Positions 1 to 11,042 are shown, numbered from the stretch's first letter. The stretch: DNA of 64,000 nt from Mycoavidus sp. B2-EB (GCF_014218255.1 NZ_AP021872.1:930001-994000); one strand, 5' to 3'. The notes: generated by a model not told the origin, from the sequence alone. Made by a program: numbers and translations.

Positions 1-201
1 TTTCTGAGGCCCGTCGCCCGGCCAATCTGTCTCAAAGACGAGTGCGCCTAATTGACGGCAGAGGTCAGGCGTTCCGTCCGTGCTTCCTGAATCTAAAACG
101 ATGACTTCGTTAGCCCAATGTCGTACTGATTCAAGACAATCGCCAATATCGTGCGCCTCATTCATGGCGACGACGATAACACTAAGGGTAGCGCGTTTCA
201 T
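1..201 (-). CDS. Glycosyltransferase family 2, N-terminal part (cut by window edge)
   Basis: Sixty-seven codons are visible, starting at the ATG complement at 199-201 and running off the left edge. The translation opens with MKRATLSVIVVAMNEAHDIG and contains DSGSTDGT, the nucleotide-sugar binding start of a GT-A fold family 2 glycosyltransferase. The later WPGDGPQK is the pattern seen in WaaE/KdtX-like enzymes that decorate the lipopolysaccharide core. The start overlaps the end of the O-antigen ligase gene by 20 bases on the same strand, so the two are probably one transcript for lipopolysaccharide assembly. The acceptor sugar cannot be told from this fragment. Confidence 0.85.
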   Translation of the reverse strand, partial: MKRATLSVIVVAMNEAHDIGDCLESVRHWANEVIVLDSGSTDGTPDLCRQLGALVFETDWPGDGPQK

Positions 202-1459
202 CAGATATTACCTTATGTGTGCTGGGTTGATTAGCGCAGCCAATCAAGATCCCGCTTAACAGAACAAATAAATTGCCTTCTGAAATATCGAGCAGCAAAG
301 AATTCACGAGGCATCCGAGCGTAAATATAAATAGCCAGGTGCATAGCAGTTGGCGGCTGTCGGGTGGAAGGCGGATTGCAGCCCGTGCAATTTGCACCAA
401 CAAATGGATAAAAAGCCCTAAGCCAACTAGGCCCAGCTCGACTGCAAACAAAAGATATTGATTGTGCGGATTAGCCGTTATCGCCCCCCGGGCGCCCGTA
501 TAGCCATGGGTCAATTGCTTAAATGCTTCATGCACCCCCATTGCACCATAGCCAAAAACCGGACGCTGGGTAATTAGCTCCATGCTTTTACGGTACCACT
601 CAAGGCGCAAGCCGGTTGCGTTAGACTGATTGTGTTGCTGGTACGAGCTGATTTCAGAGCCGGTATCAGCGAGTCGAGTACTCTTAAAATAGAGCGAAGT
701 GCTTGTCGTACCGAGCAAAAGAACGAGAAACACAGCTTGAGCCACGGCCAAGCGGCGATCATGGCGGAAGTTGATCTGTCTCAATTTACGCACGATGTGG
801 TAAATGGCAAGCATGACAATAATGACTTGGCCGGTGCGGCCTTGCAACATGACTAACACATTAACCAGCGCGAGTAGCGAGAGTAAATAATAGAGTCCTT
901 TCGCGCGTGCAGACGATGCCGTTTCAGCTATATCTAACGCTAGGCTAAAGAGTAGCGCTGAAAAAAGCCCCGCCGTAATATGATTTTTAAATACCCAAGC
1001 ATGCGTTAGAGGATCGCCTGCGTTATAGAGAGGGCCTAAGGCGGTTAGCCCAAGATAATTGCTGATTGACAGAAGTAAGACAAAGCTCAAGCTAATGCAT
1101 AAGCCAAGGCGCGCAACGTTGGCGAGTGGTCTGCCTTGAAAGACGGCGATTAATAATGGAATAAAAAGTAATTTCCGATATTTGGCGAGCCATTGTAGGC
1201 TTTCTTCAAGCGGCGCGGAACTATATAGTACACTGATAGCGAGCACACTCAGGAGGGCGAGCGTAGCGATACTAACCGGGTGGCGCAGAGCGTTGCGCCA
1301 ATTACGCCATACCTCTGGCGCTAGCAATGCTGCAATAGCGAACAGGCCAAGTGTAATATTGGTCAACGCTGTCGAAACAGGTACACACCATAACGCGATT
1401 AACGCAAATAGTTGGGCGCTTGCTAGCGGATATGAAACAGAAATTTTTGTGCCATGCAT
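182..1459 (-). CDS. O-antigen ligase family membrane protein (Wzy_C/WaaL-like)
   Basis: The 425-residue product is very hydrophobic, with about ten or more membrane segments and one long polar periplasmic loop around residues 260-340. That loop holds RLEWYRKSMELITQRPVFGYG followed by a conserved NPHNQYL stretch, the hallmark of the Wzy_C family of O-antigen ligases and polymerases. WaaL-type members join undecaprenol-linked O-antigen to lipid A-core on the periplasmic face. The neighbouring glycosyltransferase and MsbA fit a lipopolysaccharide role. Family assignment is firm, but ligase versus polymerase is not decidable from sequence alone. Confidence 0.85.
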   Translation of the reverse strand: MHGTKISVSYPLASAQLFALIALWCVPVSTALTNITLGLFAIAALLAPEVWRNWRNALRHPVSIATLALLSVLAISVLYSSAPLEESLQWLAKYRKLLFIPLLIAVFQGRPLANVARLGLCISLSFVLLLSISNYLGLTALGPLYNAGDPLTHAWVFKNHITAGLFSALLFSLALDIAETASSARAKGLYYLLSLLALVNVLVMLQGRTGQVIIVMLAIYHIVRKLRQINFRHDRRLAVAQAVFLVLLLGTTSTSLYFKSTRLADTGSEISSYQQHNQSNATGLRLEWYRKSMELITQRPVFGYGAMGVHEAFKQLTHGYTGARGAITANPHNQYLLFAVELGLVGLGLFIHLLVQIARAAIRLPPDSRQLLCTWLFIFTLGCLVNSLLLDISEGNLFVLLSGILIGCANQPSTHKVISDETRYP

Positions 1460-1513
1460 AATAGAGGGTTTACGTTTTTAGCTTAGCCCAAAATTATAGC
1501 TTATTCCCCCTTT

Positions 1514-3268
1514 ATGAATAAATCTTCTACTGCTACTAAAACCTTAACGCGTATTTGGGGTTATCTCAAAGCGCACCGCTGGATTATGGCGTTGGCAATT
1601 GCTTCAATGGCGCTGGTGGCGGCAAGCGAGGCAGGTATTCCGGCTTTACTTAAGCCTTTGTTAGATAAAGGCTTTGGCGCTAAAGATCAAGCTACACAGG
1701 TCAAATGGCTGGTGCCGTTGGCGGTGATTGGTTTAGCTTTAGTGCGTGGTGCGGCGCAATATGCGTCTAATTATTTGTTGTCGTGGATCTCTAACCGCGT
1801 CTTGCTCGATTTGCGTTTACATATGTTTCAACGCATGTTACATGCGAGTGCATTCTTTTTTCAGCGCGAGACCGCTAGCACGATCATAAACGCGATTGTT
1901 TTTGAAGTGAACCAGGTGCTGAATATACTCACGAGCGTATTAATTACTTTGGTGCGAGATTCATTAGCGGTTTTTTTTCTGCTGTGCTATCTATTTTATT
2001 TAAATTGGCGCCTGACTTTAATTTTGGCGGTGATTTTACCTATCATCGGCTGGCTGGTCAGTAAAATTAATCTGCGTTTGCGGCGCTTAAATCGTGAGCA
2101 CCAGAAATTAACTAACGAACTTTCTTACATCGTTGAGGAAACTATAGCAGGCTATAAAGTAGTTAAGGTTCATCATGGTGAGCATTATGAGATGCGGCGT
2201 TTTGCGGCAATGAGCGCGCGCCTGCGTGGTTATGCAATGCGCCTGACGGTTTCTGGTGCGCTGGCGCAGCCGCTGACTCAATTTTTGGCTTCTATTGCAT
2301 TAGCGCTGGTACTGGCGATTGCCGTGATGCAGGCAGCGGCTGATCAAACTACGATTGGAGGTTTTGTCGCCTTTGTCACGGCCATGTTGTTGATTATTTC
2401 GCCGCTTAAACATCTGATTGATATTAACCAGCCGCTGCAACGAGGGGTGACTGCGGCGGAGCTGATTTTTGGCTTGATTGATGAGCCTGCTGAACCCACT
2501 GGGGGTGGGCGCACTTTAGTGCGCGCACAGGGTAAGATTGAGTTTCAGCATGTTTCTTTTAGTTATGGGGCAGCCCATCCGCCCACGTTGCGCGATCTTT
2601 CATTTACGGTAGCACCTGGCGAGGTGTGCGCGTTGGTGGGGCAATCTGGCAGTGGCAAAACCACATTAATCAACCTGTTGCCAAGGTTTTTCGATCCCAG
2701 TGCGGGGCAGATTTTGATCGACGAAACGCCGTTGACGGCTTATCAGCTTGCTGATCTGCGTAATCAACTTGCTTTTGTCAGCCAAGAGGTGGTGCTATTT
2801 AATGACTCAATCGCAGCTAACGTTGCTTATGGGCAAACGATTGACCTTGAGCGCGTTGAGCAGGCGCTCGCGGCGGCGCATTTAATGGAGTTGATGGCGG
2901 AGTTGCCTGACGGGATAAAGACCCAAATTGGTGGTAATGGCATGCGGCTCTCGGGCGGCCAGCGTCAGCGGCTGGCGCTCGCGCGGGCTATTTATAAGAA
3001 TGCGCCTATTCTGATTCTCGATGAGGCGACTTCGGCGCTGGATGCAGAGTCTGAGCGTCATGTTCAAGCCGCTTTAGATGTCCTGATGCGTGGCCGTACC
3101 ACGTTTGTGATTGCACATCGGTTAGCGACGATTGAACGCGCGGATCGGATCCTGGTGTTGGAAGCGGGCCAGATTGTGGCGCAAGGCAAGCATAGCGAAC
3201 TGTTACTTCAAAACGGGCGATATGCGCAGCTTTATCGGCTTCAGCACGAATCGCGTCAAACGATTTAA
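1514..3268 (+). CDS. msbA: Lipid A export ABC transporter, permease/ATPase MsbA
   Basis: This 584-residue half-transporter carries an N-terminal six-helix ABC exporter domain (about residues 20-310) and a C-terminal nucleotide-binding domain. The Walker [10 protein letters not shown] lies near residue 376, the signature LSGGQRQR near 479, the Walker [13 protein letters not shown] near 499, and the switch histidine is in IAHR. MsbA homodimers flip lipid A-core across the inner membrane. Length matches the family (about 580). It is divergent from the O-antigen ligase gene, and its 3' end overlaps the convergent rng gene by four bases. Confidence 0.95.
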   Translation: MNKSSTATKTLTRIWGYLKAHRWIMALAIASMALVAASEAGIPALLKPLLDKGFGAKDQATQVKWLVPLAVIGLALVRGAAQYASNYLLSWISNRVLLDLRLHMFQRMLHASAFFFQRETASTIINAIVFEVNQVLNILTSVLITLVRDSLAVFFLLCYLFYLNWRLTLILAVILPIIGWLVSKINLRLRRLNREHQKLTNELSYIVEETIAGYKVVKVHHGEHYEMRRFAAMSARLRGYAMRLTVSGALAQPLTQFLASIALALVLAIAVMQAAADQTTIGGFVAFVTAMLLIISPLKHLIDINQPLQRGVTAAELIFGLIDEPAEPTGGGRTLVRAQGKIEFQHVSFSYGAAHPPTLRDLSFTVAPGEVCALVGQSGSGKTTLINLLPRFFDPSAGQILIDETPLTAYQLADLRNQLAFVSQEVVLFNDSIAANVAYGQTIDLERVEQALAAAHLMELMAELPDGIKTQIGGNGMRLSGGQRQRLALARAIYKNAPILILDEATSALDAESERHVQAALDVLMRGRTTFVIAHRLATIERADRILVLEAGQIVAQGKHSELLLQNGRYAQLYRLQHESRQTI

Positions 3269-4722
3269 AGCAAGACGATATCGTATTGTTCTTGACTTAG
3301 ACCGGCGGCGGCTTGCAACGAAACCGGCTTACCAATGAAGTCGCAGAGCATGGCGAGATTTTGAGATTCCTCTTCAAGGAATAGATCGATCACCGTGGGT
3401 GCGGCAATAATCCGAAATTCGCGTGGATTAAATTGCCGCGCTTCGCGCAAGATTTCTCGCAGCACCGCATAGCACACTGTGCGCGCGGTTTTAACTTGGC
3501 CTTTTCCGGAGCAGGTTGGACAGGGCTCGCAGAGTAGGTGAGCGAGCGCTTCGCGGGTTCGTTTACGCGTCATCTCAACTAATCCAAGTTGAGAAAAACC
3601 ACTTAGCGAAGTACGGATGCGGTCGTTCGCTAGCGCTTTATTCAGCTCTTTAAGCACCGCTTCGCGATGCTCGGTGTTTTCCATATCGATAAAATCGACA
3701 ATAATAATACCACCCAGATTACGTAGCCGTAGCTGACGCGCAATCGCATGGGTGGCTTCTAAATTGGTTTTAAAAATGGTGTCGTCAAAACTGCGAGCGC
3801 CTACATAACCACCGGTATTAACATCAATCGTCGTCATAGCTTCAGTTTGATCGATGATGAGATAACCGCCGGATTTTAAATCGACGCGTTTAGCCAAGGC
3901 TTGCCGGATCTCGGTTTCAATATCATAGAGATCAAACAGCGGCCGCTCGTCAGTATAGTGTTGCAATTTTGCCTGCACGTCTGGGGTGAAGGCCGCGGCA
4001 AATCTGCTCAGAGTTTGGAAGGTTTCGTGTGAATCGACTTGAACTGCCGTAGTGTGTTCGTTGACAAAATCACGTAGTACGCGTTGCGGCAGCTCAAGAT
4101 CTTGGTAAAGCATAAGCGGTGCTGGTGAGCGTTGAGCTTGGCTTTGAAGGGTGGCCCAAGTTTTGCGCAAATACAGTACATCATTGGCAAGTTCTTCTTG
4201 GCTTGCATCCTCGGCAATCGTCCGTATGATATAGCCCCCTTTTTCAGCTGCGGGTAAAACCTCTGCCAGCCGTGCGCGGATTGCTTCGCGCTCGACCTCG
4301 CTTTCAATTTTTTGCGAAATGCCGATATGCGGTTCATGGGGTAAATACACCAAGGTGCGACCGGCAATGCTAATCTGCGTTGAAAGGCGTGCCCCTTTGT
4401 TGCCAAGTGGATCTTTGATCACTTGCACCATCAGCGCTTGCCCTTCGCTGAGCATTTTTTCGATGGGCTGTATGTGATGCTCTTTGCCGCCCGGTTGCCA
4501 GAGATCGGCGACATGTAAAAAAGCGGCGCGTCCAAGCCCAATATCGATAAAAGCCGACTGCATGCCAGGCAAAACTCGGATTACCCTACCCAAGTAAATA
4601 TTGCCGACTAACCCGCGCGATAAAGTCCGCTCAATATAGAGTTCTTGCGCCACACCTTGTTGGATAATCGCGACCCGCGTCTCTTGCGGCGTAATATTGA
4701 TCAAAATTTCTTGCTTCATCAT
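3265..4722 (-). CDS. rng: Ribonuclease G
   Basis: The 485-residue product (E. coli enzyme 489) begins with an S1-type RNA-binding region ([20 protein letters not shown]) and continues into the RNase E/G catalytic domain. [10 protein letters not shown] and IIVDFIDM hold the metal-binding aspartates. [11 protein letters not shown] near the C-terminus is the zinc-link that holds dimers together. RNase G trims the 5' end of 16S rRNA and degrades some mRNAs. It ends before the long disordered tail of RNase E, which separates it from rne. Two adjacent ATG codons (4722 and 4719) could both serve as start. Confidence 0.93.
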   Translation of the reverse strand: MMKQEILINITPQETRVAIIQQGVAQELYIERTLSRGLVGNIYLGRVIRVLPGMQSAFIDIGLGRAAFLHVADLWQPGGKEHHIQPIEKMLSEGQALMVQVIKDPLGNKGARLSTQISIAGRTLVYLPHEPHIGISQKIESEVEREAIRARLAEVLPAAEKGGYIIRTIAEDASQEELANDVLYLRKTWATLQSQAQRSPAPLMLYQDLELPQRVLRDFVNEHTTAVQVDSHETFQTLSRFAAAFTPDVQAKLQHYTDERPLFDLYDIETEIRQALAKRVDLKSGGYLIIDQTEAMTTIDVNTGGYVGARSFDDTIFKTNLEATHAIARQLRLRNLGGIIIVDFIDMENTEHREAVLKELNKALANDRIRTSLSGFSQLGLVEMTRKRTREALAHLLCEPCPTCSGKGQVKTARTVCYAVLREILREARQFNPREFRIIAAPTVIDLFLEEESQNLAMLCDFIGKPVSLQAAAGLSQEQYDIVLL

Positions 4723-4793
4723 TTTGCGGGGGAATCTAAGCCTTTATGTTGAGCAGAAATTATTTTTTAAAATATTTGGGTGCGCTTGGGGGG

Positions 4794-5264
4794 TTAAGCG
4801 CGGTGATAGGGGTGCTGCTGAGTAATGCTCCAGGCGCGGTAAAGCTGTTCTGCAAGCAACACGCGCACGATGGCATGGGGTAGGGTGAAACTCGAAACGC
4901 GTAGGACTAAATCGGCTTGCTGGTGGAAGGCGCGATCTAGACCATCCGCGCCGCCAATCACAAACGCAATATCACGTCCGTCTTCGCGCCAACTGGGTAA
5001 TATTTGAGCAAGCTGCTGGGTGGTCCAAGCTTGACCGTGTTCATCGAGAACCACTAAGCGCGCATTTTTAGGCCGGGCTGCTTCGATCCGTTGTTTCTCG
5101 GCATTGAGCAAACTTGCAGTATTGTGTCGAGTAGAGCGCGGTTCGGGTTTGATCTCACGCACTTCTAAGGCCAGCTCGGGCGGCATGCGCTTGACATACT
5201 CATCCACGCCGCACCGAATCCAGTCAGGCATTTTATGGCCCACGGCGAGGATCCATAATTTCAT
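4794..5264 (-). CDS. rlmH: 23S rRNA (pseudouridine1915-N3)-methyltransferase RlmH
   Basis: The start was placed at the ATG complement 5262-5264, giving 156 residues (family 155). The open frame extends 44 codons further upstream, but that part overlaps rsfS and has no family similarity. [15 protein letters not shown] is the usual N-terminus. [10 protein letters not shown] is the SAM-binding loop of the SPOUT knot, and the C-terminal HPYHRA is conserved. RlmH methylates pseudouridine 1915 in helix 69 of 23S rRNA on assembled ribosomes. The start overlaps the rsfS stop in an ATGA arrangement, suggesting translational coupling. In Burkholderia a maf gene normally follows before rng; none is here. 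Confidence 0.95.
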   Translation of the reverse strand: MKLWILAVGHKMPDWIRCGVDEYVKRMPPELALEVREIKPEPRSTRHNTASLLNAEKQRIEAARPKNARLVVLDEHGQAWTTQQLAQILPSWREDGRDIAFVIGGADGLDRAFHQQADLVLRVSSFTLPHAIVRVLLAEQLYRAWSITQQHPYHRA

Positions 5265-5623
5265 TGCAATGAAGCCGGTGCCGAGAGTTTCATGCGGACC
5301 GGCTTGCCGCCCCAAATTTCTTCGAGTCGGTAATATTGCCGTAGCGCGGGGAGCAAAATATGCACGACCGCATCGCCGCAATCGACTAACACCCATTCGC
5401 CTGTTTCGGTCCCCTCAATGTTGAGGACCTGACCGCCAGCGGCTTTGACATTTTCCCGCACGCTCAAAGCCAGAGAGCGAGTCTGCCGATTTGACGTGCC
5501 ACTGGCGATAATCACCCGGTCAAAGAATTCGCTGAGATGGCTGGTATTAAAGACTTCTATATTTTGCGCTTTCATTGCCTCAAGGCCATCGACAATGGAG
5601 CGTTGGAGTGTACGTATATTCAT
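5261..5623 (-). CDS. rsfS: Ribosomal silencing factor RsfS
   Basis: This 120-residue protein is of the Iojap/DUF143 family, which binds ribosomal protein L14 and blocks subunit joining when nutrients are scarce. The family pattern is seen in [18 protein letters not shown], followed by [16 protein letters not shown]. It lies one base after nadD and overlaps rlmH by four bases. This nadD-rsfS-rlmH order is conserved across many proteobacteria and points to one operon transcribed leftward. Confidence 0.95.
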   Translation of the reverse strand: MNIRTLQRSIVDGLEAMKAQNIEVFNTSHLSEFFDRVIIASGTSNRQTRSLALSVRENVKAAGGQVLNIEGTETGEWVLVDCGDAVVHILLPALRQYYRLEEIWGGKPVRMKLSAPASLQ

Positions 5624-5624
5624 A

Positions 5625-6314
5625 TTACAAGGTGGATTGATAAAGTTGATGCTGACGAATATAGTGCCAGATGGGGGCTGGCAAAGAGGGCGGTGCTGCA
5701 GCGTTTAAGGTAGATCGGGATGCGCGGATTTGGGCGCGGATTTGGGTCGCGGAAATATCAAGCGCGAGCTCGCTATCGAGTAAAATTAGGCCATGCGTGA
5801 GTAGGCATAAAGCATGTGCAGGCGCTGTGCGTTGGGCAATTTCTGTGGCAATCACAGGGGGGGCTGCGGCAAGCGAAAACCCCGGGCGCGCGGCTACGCA
5901 AAGATGCGCATAATCGAAGAGCCGCGGCCATTGATGCCAACTATCAAGCCGTATGAATTGATCGGCTCCTATCAGAAACGATAGCGAGGTGTGAGCGCCC
6001 ACTTTTTTACGCCATGCAGCCAGCGTATCAACTGTGTAACTCGGGCTGGCACGCTCAATTTCATCGGTGGCGACGATGATCTCGGTCTCAGGCAACTTCA
6101 GTTGAGCAGCACCCAGGCGCGTCATTGCTAAGCGGTGAGAGGCTGCCGATACTTGGTTTAGAGTGGTGTTATGCGCTTTTTGCCACGGCTGCCCCGCGGG
6201 CAGAAGAATTAATTGATTAAGGTGCAAACGTTTTGCAAAATCGGCAGCGAGCGTCAAATGCCCATGATGAAACGGGTCGAAAGTCCCACCGAAAATACCA
6301 ACACATAGCGTCAT
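5625..6314 (-). CDS. nadD: Nicotinate-nucleotide adenylyltransferase
   Basis: The ATG complement at 6312-6314 gives 229 residues beginning MTLCVGIFGGTFDPFHHGH. The GGTFDPFHHGH segment contains the nucleotidyltransferase HxGH motif, and ISATQIRAQI near the end is the second signature (ISxTxIR). An upstream in-frame ATG at 6356 would add 14 residues without family similarity. NadD converts nicotinate mononucleotide to deamido-NAD, a required step of NAD synthesis. It sits between hemF and rsfS in the expected order. Confidence 0.94.
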   Translation of the reverse strand: MTLCVGIFGGTFDPFHHGHLTLAADFAKRLHLNQLILLPAGQPWQKAHNTTLNQVSAASHRLAMTRLGAAQLKLPETEIIVATDEIERASPSYTVDTLAAWRKKVGAHTSLSFLIGADQFIRLDSWHQWPRLFDYAHLCVAARPGFSLAAAPPVIATEIAQRTAPAHALCLLTHGLILLDSELALDISATQIRAQIRASRSTLNAAAPPSLPAPIWHYIRQHQLYQSTL

Positions 6315-6411
6315 TGATGGCCCCAATCTCAGCCCGCCGAGGATTGCGCACAACATCCCCCACTGCGTACTGCACTTCTAACGACACATTGCGTACCGCC
6401 ATTCGATTTAA

Positions 6412-7338
6412 TCATAGCCAATCGCGCGCAATTAGAAAGTCGTTATAGAGCTCGGCTTCAGGCGAGCCGGGCTCGGGTTTCCAGTCATAGCGCCAGTGCG
6501 CGATCGGGGGCAGCGACATTAAAATCGATTCAGTCCGCCCGCCGCTTTGTAGGCCAAAGAGGGTGCCGCGATCGCACACTAGGTTAAATTCAACATAACG
6601 GCCACGTCGATATGCTTGGAAGGCTTTTTCATTCGGACCAAATGGCAGATGGCGACGGGCCTTAATAATGGGCAAATAGGCTTTTGTAAAGGCATCGCCA
6701 ACGCTTTGCATGAGCTTAAAGCCTGCTTCAAAGCCTAGCTCGGAAAAATCATCATAAAAAATTCCACCAATACCGCGCGGCTCGTTGCGATGTTTTAAAA
6801 AAAAGTATTCATCACAGGCTTGTTTGAAGCGTGGATAAAGATCTGCCCCAAATGGCGCAACGGCATCCCGGCAAGTACGATGAAAGTGGCGCGCATCCTC
6901 TGCAAAACCATAGTAGGGCGTAAGATCCATGCCGCCACCGAACCAGAATACAGGGGCCGTATCCGCGTCGGCGGGCGTAGCCGCCAGTAAGCGCACATTC
7001 ATATGCACGGTTGGGCAATACGGGTTATGTGGATGGAGTACGAGCGAGATACCAAGCGCTTCAAAACGGCAGCCAGCCAGCTGTGGTCTGACAGATGTGG
7101 CTGAACTTGGTAGGGTATCGCCGCTCACGTGAGAGAAGTTAACGCCGCCGCTTTCCAGTAAACCACCGGGTTCTATAATGCATGAAATGCCGTCGCCACG
7201 CAGGCGCTCGCTTGGCGCGCGCTGCCACTGATCATGGATAAAACGCGGCGCATCAAGCTGCTCGAAAGAAGCGGTGATCTTTTGCTGCAAATTAAGCAAA
7301 TAGCTGCGCACGCGCGCAAAGTCGATTTGAGAATCCAT
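6412..7338 (-). CDS. hemF: Oxygen-dependent coproporphyrinogen III oxidase
   Basis: The 308-residue product (family about 300) contains [23 protein letters not shown], a conserved [10 protein letters not shown] and the C-terminal [19 protein letters not shown] region. These are all landmarks of HemF. The enzyme decarboxylates coproporphyrinogen III to protoporphyrinogen IX with oxygen, so this haem branch is aerobic. Other haem genes (hemC, hemD, hemX, hemY) occur further along the window. It is read in the same direction as purD upstream and nadD downstream. Confidence 0.95.
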   Translation of the reverse strand: MDSQIDFARVRSYLLNLQQKITASFEQLDAPRFIHDQWQRAPSERLRGDGISCIIEPGGLLESGGVNFSHVSGDTLPSSATSVRPQLAGCRFEALGISLVLHPHNPYCPTVHMNVRLLAATPADADTAPVFWFGGGMDLTPYYGFAEDARHFHRTCRDAVAPFGADLYPRFKQACDEYFFLKHRNEPRGIGGIFYDDFSELGFEAGFKLMQSVGDAFTKAYLPIIKARRHLPFGPNEKAFQAYRRGRYVEFNLVCDRGTLFGLQSGGRTESILMSLPPIAHWRYDWKPEPGSPEAELYNDFLIARDWL

Positions 7339-7436
7339 GCCTTGATAGCTTATCGATCAAATAAAAAAATAATAGAAGCGCGCCAGACTTCACGGTTAAA
7401 ACTTATAAAACGTCGCACACCCAGCGCTGAATATTT

Positions 7437-8705
7437 TTAATTCAATGGCTTCCGATTTAATGCGCGATGACCAATATCGCGTCGATATTGCATTCCATCA
7501 AAAGCAATTCGATTCACTACATCATAGACGGCGGTTTGTGCGCCACGCACAGAGTCCGCCAGTCCAACCACGCAAAGTACTCGGCCACCTGCGGTTACAA
7601 GATGCTCATCAACCAGAGCGGTCCCTGCATGAAAGGTCTGGATCTGTTCCGTTTGCGCTGGGATGCCAGAAATTAAATCTCCTTTACGCGGCGCTTCTGG
7701 ATAGCCGTGAGCCGCCAGTACGACCCCTAATGCAGTACGGCGATCCCAGGCCAATTCCACCTGGTTTAGCGTGCCCGCAATGGCGTGCTCAATCACCTTA
7801 GAAAAATCCCCTTTTAAGCGCGCCATGATCGGTTGCGTTTCTGGATCGCCTAGGCGGCAATTGAACTCAAGCGCCTTGGGATTGCCCTGCGCATCGATCA
7901 TCAGCCCGGCATATAGAAAACCGGTGTAGCGAATGCCTTCTTGCTCCATACCTTGCACCGTGGGCAAGATAATTTCTCGCATAATGCGCGCATGTAATTT
8001 GGGCGTCACAATCGGGGCCGGCGAATAGGCACCCATGCCGCCTGTATTGGGGCCTGCATCATGCTCAAGCAAACGTTTATGATCCTGGCTAGAGGCCAGT
8101 GGGAGTACATGTTTGCCATCCACCATGACAATAAAGCTGGCTTCTTCACCGCTCAAGTATTCTTCAATCACCACGCGCGCGCCGTTTCCGCCAGCCAACA
8201 TCGTATCGATAGCGGCATGCGCCTCAGCCAGTTCAGTGGCAACCACAACGCCTTTGCCTGCAGCTAAGCCATCCGCCTTAATGACGATTGGCGCACCTTG
8301 TGCCTCAACGTAATGGTGCGCTGCCGGCGCATCTTCAAAGCTAGCATACGCGGCGGTTGGAATCTGGTGCCGCATCATAAAAGCTTTGGCAAAAGCCTTG
8401 GAGCTTTCTAATTGAGCCGCTTGCTGCGTTGGGCCAAATACTTTAAGCCCGCGGGCGCGAAATAGATTCACTACACCTGCCGCGAGGGGCGCTTCTGGCC
8501 CGACCACCGTAAAAGCAACCCGTTCTTTCTGCGCAAAATCGGCGAGTTCTTCCAAATCGGTCAGAGCAATATTGCGTAGCCGGTCGTCGCGCGCCGTACC
8601 GCCATTGCCTGGCGCAACGTAGACAAACTGCACGCGTGGCGCTTGGGCAAGTTTCCATGCCAGCGCATGCTCACGGCCTCCTGAGCCAATAACAAGTAAC
8701 TTCAT
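7437..8705 (-). CDS. purD: Phosphoribosylamine-glycine ligase
   Basis: A 422-residue ATP-grasp enzyme of purine synthesis joining glycine to phosphoribosylamine. The N-terminal GSGGREHALAWKLAQ, the ATP-grasp KADGLAAGKGVVVA loop and the metal-binding EFNCRLGDPETQ are intact. Length matches the family (about 425). It lies between yebC and hemF on the same strand, the usual Burkholderia order. Confidence 0.96.
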   Translation of the reverse strand: MKLLVIGSGGREHALAWKLAQAPRVQFVYVAPGNGGTARDDRLRNIALTDLEELADFAQKERVAFTVVGPEAPLAAGVVNLFRARGLKVFGPTQQAAQLESSKAFAKAFMMRHQIPTAAYASFEDAPAAHHYVEAQGAPIVIKADGLAAGKGVVVATELAEAHAAIDTMLAGGNGARVVIEEYLSGEEASFIVMVDGKHVLPLASSQDHKRLLEHDAGPNTGGMGAYSPAPIVTPKLHARIMREIILPTVQGMEQEGIRYTGFLYAGLMIDAQGNPKALEFNCRLGDPETQPIMARLKGDFSKVIEHAIAGTLNQVELAWDRRTALGVVLAAHGYPEAPRKGDLISGIPAQTEQIQTFHAGTALVDEHLVTAGGRVLCVVGLADSVRGAQTAVYDVVNRIAFDGMQYRRDIGHRALNRKPLN

Positions 8706-8728
8706 ACGTATCTGTTCCTAGAAATGAC

Positions 8729-9457
8729 TTAAATTTCGTCAATCAGTGCGTTCGTAAAGACGGCTTGTACGTCATCGAGATTTTCAAGGGTGTCTAGCAG
8801 TTTTTGCATTTTCACGGCATCTTCGCCGGAGCAGGCGATTTCGCTGTGTGGCTTCATGGTGATTTCCGCCAATTCGGCCTTAAAACCTGCGGTTTCGAGA
8901 GCGCTTTTGACTTGGCTAAAAGCGCTCGGCGCACATAAAATTTCAATGCTGCCATCGCTATGACTCATGACGTCATCAGCACCTGCCTCGAGCGCGATGG
9001 TCATTAAGCTCTCTTCAGACGCGCCAGGCGCAAACAAAAACTGCCCGCAGTGGGTAAACATAAAAACCACAGAACCATCTTGTCCCAAGTTGCCGCCATG
9101 TTTGGAAAAAGCATGGCGTACTTCAGCGACGGTGCGGGTACGATTATCCGTCATGCAATCGACGATAATCGCAGCGCCTGCTAAGCCATAACCTTCATAA
9201 CGGATTTCTTCGTAGTGAGCGCCTTCAAGTCCGCCAGCACCCCGTTGAATGGCCCGTTGAATATTGTCTTTGGGCATATTGGCATCGGTGGCTTTATCAA
9301 TTGCCAGCCGTAAGCGCGGATTACTATTCACGTCGCCACCGCCTAAGCGGGCGGCCACGGTAATTTCTTTAATCAAACGTGTCCAAACCTTGCCGCGCTT
9401 TGCATCCGCAGCCGCTTTTTTATGCTTGATATTGGCCCATTTAGAATGACCAGCCAT
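8729..9457 (-). CDS. YebC/PmpR family DNA-binding regulatory protein
   Basis: A 242-residue protein opening with [20 protein letters not shown], the near-invariant start of the YebC/TACO1 family. The three-domain length is typical. Members have been described as transcription regulators (PmpR) and, more recently, as factors that help ribosomes translate difficult peptide stretches; which role applies here is not shown by sequence. It is followed by purD on the same strand with a 23-base gap. Confidence 0.93.
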   Translation of the reverse strand: MAGHSKWANIKHKKAAADAKRGKVWTRLIKEITVAARLGGGDVNSNPRLRLAIDKATDANMPKDNIQRAIQRGAGGLEGAHYEEIRYEGYGLAGAAIIVDCMTDNRTRTVAEVRHAFSKHGGNLGQDGSVVFMFTHCGQFLFAPGASEESLMTIALEAGADDVMSHSDGSIEILCAPSAFSQVKSALETAGFKAELAEITMKPHSEIACSGEDAVKMQKLLDTLENLDDVQAVFTNALIDEI

Positions 9458-9480
9458 AGGCTTTTTCTCCTGATTGAATG

Positions 9481-10983
9481 CTAACGGTCGCGCGGTCGCT
9501 GGCGGGAATTGCTGCGGCCAATGCGGTTACCATTGTTGCGAGTTGTGCCGGTGCCATTTGCATACGGAGCTTCATGGTAACGATTACCATTGCTATTGCC
9601 ACTGCGTACGCCTTCGTTAAAAGGCGTATGCGTTTGTCCGTAACGGCGAGGGGCGGGATTGCTATTGTAGTCAGCGAAGCCAAGCGCAGTTTGCATCGGA
9701 TCAGGTTGGCGCCGCCGTGGCGCCGCTGCTCGACCGGTCTGCGTCGCATTGCGTGAGGATTTATCGTGATTGCTGGGCAGCTTCAATTCCACCGAAGCGA
9801 ATAAAGCTCGTACCTGGGCCTCATCCATTTCTTCCCAGCGGCCACGCTTTAGGCCACGAGGCAAAGAAATTGGGCCGTGGCGGGTACGAATGAGCCGGCT
9901 GACCATGCAGCCGACTGCTTCAAACATGCGCCGTACCTCTCGGTTGCGGCCTTCGGCTAAAGCGACGTGATACCAGCGGTTGGTTCCTTCGCCACCGCCT
10001 GTTTGCAAGCGCAGAAAATGAGCCGGGCCATCGTCCAGCGTGACGCCGCGCAAAAGCTGCTGGCGTGCAGTTTCCGACAACTCACCCACAATCCGCACGG
10101 CATATTCACGCTCGACGTTGTAACGTGGATGCATGCAACGATTGGCTAAATCGCCTGAAGTGGTGAGTAAGAGTAACCCTTCTGTGTTAAAGTCAAGGCG
10201 GCCAATTGAAAGCCATTTAGCCATTTTTATGGTGGGCAATCTGTCGAAGACGGAAGGCCGACGCTCTGGGTCAGAGTGGCTCACAATTTCTCCGGCTGGC
10301 TTGTGATAGATCAGCACTCGCGGTGGTTGGGTCGGTAATTTGCGGGCGATCAACTTACCATTAATCCGCACTAAGTCGGTTGGCATAATGCGTTGCCCGA
10401 TGTGGGCTGGCTCGCCATTGACGGAGACCCGGCCCGCCATAATCAACTCTTCCATTTCACGGCGTGAGCCCATGCCCGCTTCAGCCAGCACTTTGTGTAG
10501 CTTAGGGGTATCCTCGTCCGGTGCCAGCACACGCTTTGGCAGCGCAGTTTTGCGCAAGCGTCCAAGCATTGGCGCACGCACATTTCCGCTGGCATTATCC
10601 GCGTCATAAGCGGGTGAGGTGACATAAGAAAACACCTCGTCCGCTTTGCCATTTTTGGAGGGGGAGGGCTCACTAGAGGTCAGATTTTTTTCTGACTTGG
10701 GTGGGCGTTTCGGGCGCGGGCTGGCCTCTTGGCGCGCCGCGTCTGAAGGGGTGGCTGGCGGCTGTGCGCCTTTAGTTTTTTCAGCCCGGCGCCGCGCAAT
10801 TAAACTACGCGGGCCACGCCGCAAACCACGCCGCACTTGCCCTTCGCCCGCTGGTGTTGGTGCGGAAGCCGTCTCCGCTGGACCAATATTCGTATTGGTC
10901 TCATCTGTAGCGGGCACAGCAGAAGCAGGCGCAGTCTCGCCTTGATTAACCTTAAGTAAATCGGTTTCTTGACTATGTTTCAA
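9481..10983 (-). CDS. rluB: 23S rRNA pseudouridine synthase RluB-like, with long basic tails
   Basis: The 500-residue product has a disordered, basic N-terminus (about 1-150), an S4 RNA-binding domain (about 155-215, with [20 protein letters not shown]) and an RsuA/RluB pseudouridine synthase domain. The catalytic aspartate is in [14 protein letters not shown]. The roughly 100-residue C-terminal tail is rich in Asn, Arg and Gly. RluB modifies U2605 of 23S rRNA. The start codon appears to be TTG (complement of 10981-10983) preceded by an AGAGG ribosome-binding site; the next in-frame ATG is over 130 codons downstream, so a TTG start is the best choice. It is followed downstream by yebC and preceded by scpB, as in related genomes. 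Confidence 0.9.
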   Translation of the reverse strand: MKHSQETDLLKVNQGETAPASAVPATDETNTNIGPAETASAPTPAGEGQVRRGLRRGPRSLIARRRAEKTKGAQPPATPSDAARQEASPRPKRPPKSEKNLTSSEPSPSKNGKADEVFSYVTSPAYDADNASGNVRAPMLGRLRKTALPKRVLAPDEDTPKLHKVLAEAGMGSRREMEELIMAGRVSVNGEPAHIGQRIMPTDLVRINGKLIARKLPTQPPRVLIYHKPAGEIVSHSDPERRPSVFDRLPTIKMAKWLSIGRLDFNTEGLLLLTTSGDLANRCMHPRYNVEREYAVRIVGELSETARQQLLRGVTLDDGPAHFLRLQTGGGEGTNRWYHVALAEGRNREVRRMFEAVGCMVSRLIRTRHGPISLPRGLKRGRWEEMDEAQVRALFASVELKLPSNHDKSSRNATQTGRAAAPRRRQPDPMQTALGFADYNSNPAPRRYGQTHTPFNEGVRSGNSNGNRYHEAPYANGTGTTRNNGNRIGRSNSRQRPRDR

Positions 10984-11042
10984 AACAACCTCTGGAAAGT
11001 GAAAGTAGGGGCGCTATGGGTAAAGTAGCGCGCTTTGTTTTT

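Noticed and set aside
5265-5396. N-terminal extension of rlmH
   Set aside because: The extra 44 codons overlap rsfS out of frame and lack family similarity; the ATGA overlap start is standard.
10646-10945. A 99-codon frame opposite the rluB N-terminus
   Set aside because: A shadow of the G+C-rich, low-complexity rluB coding strand; no ribosome-binding site.
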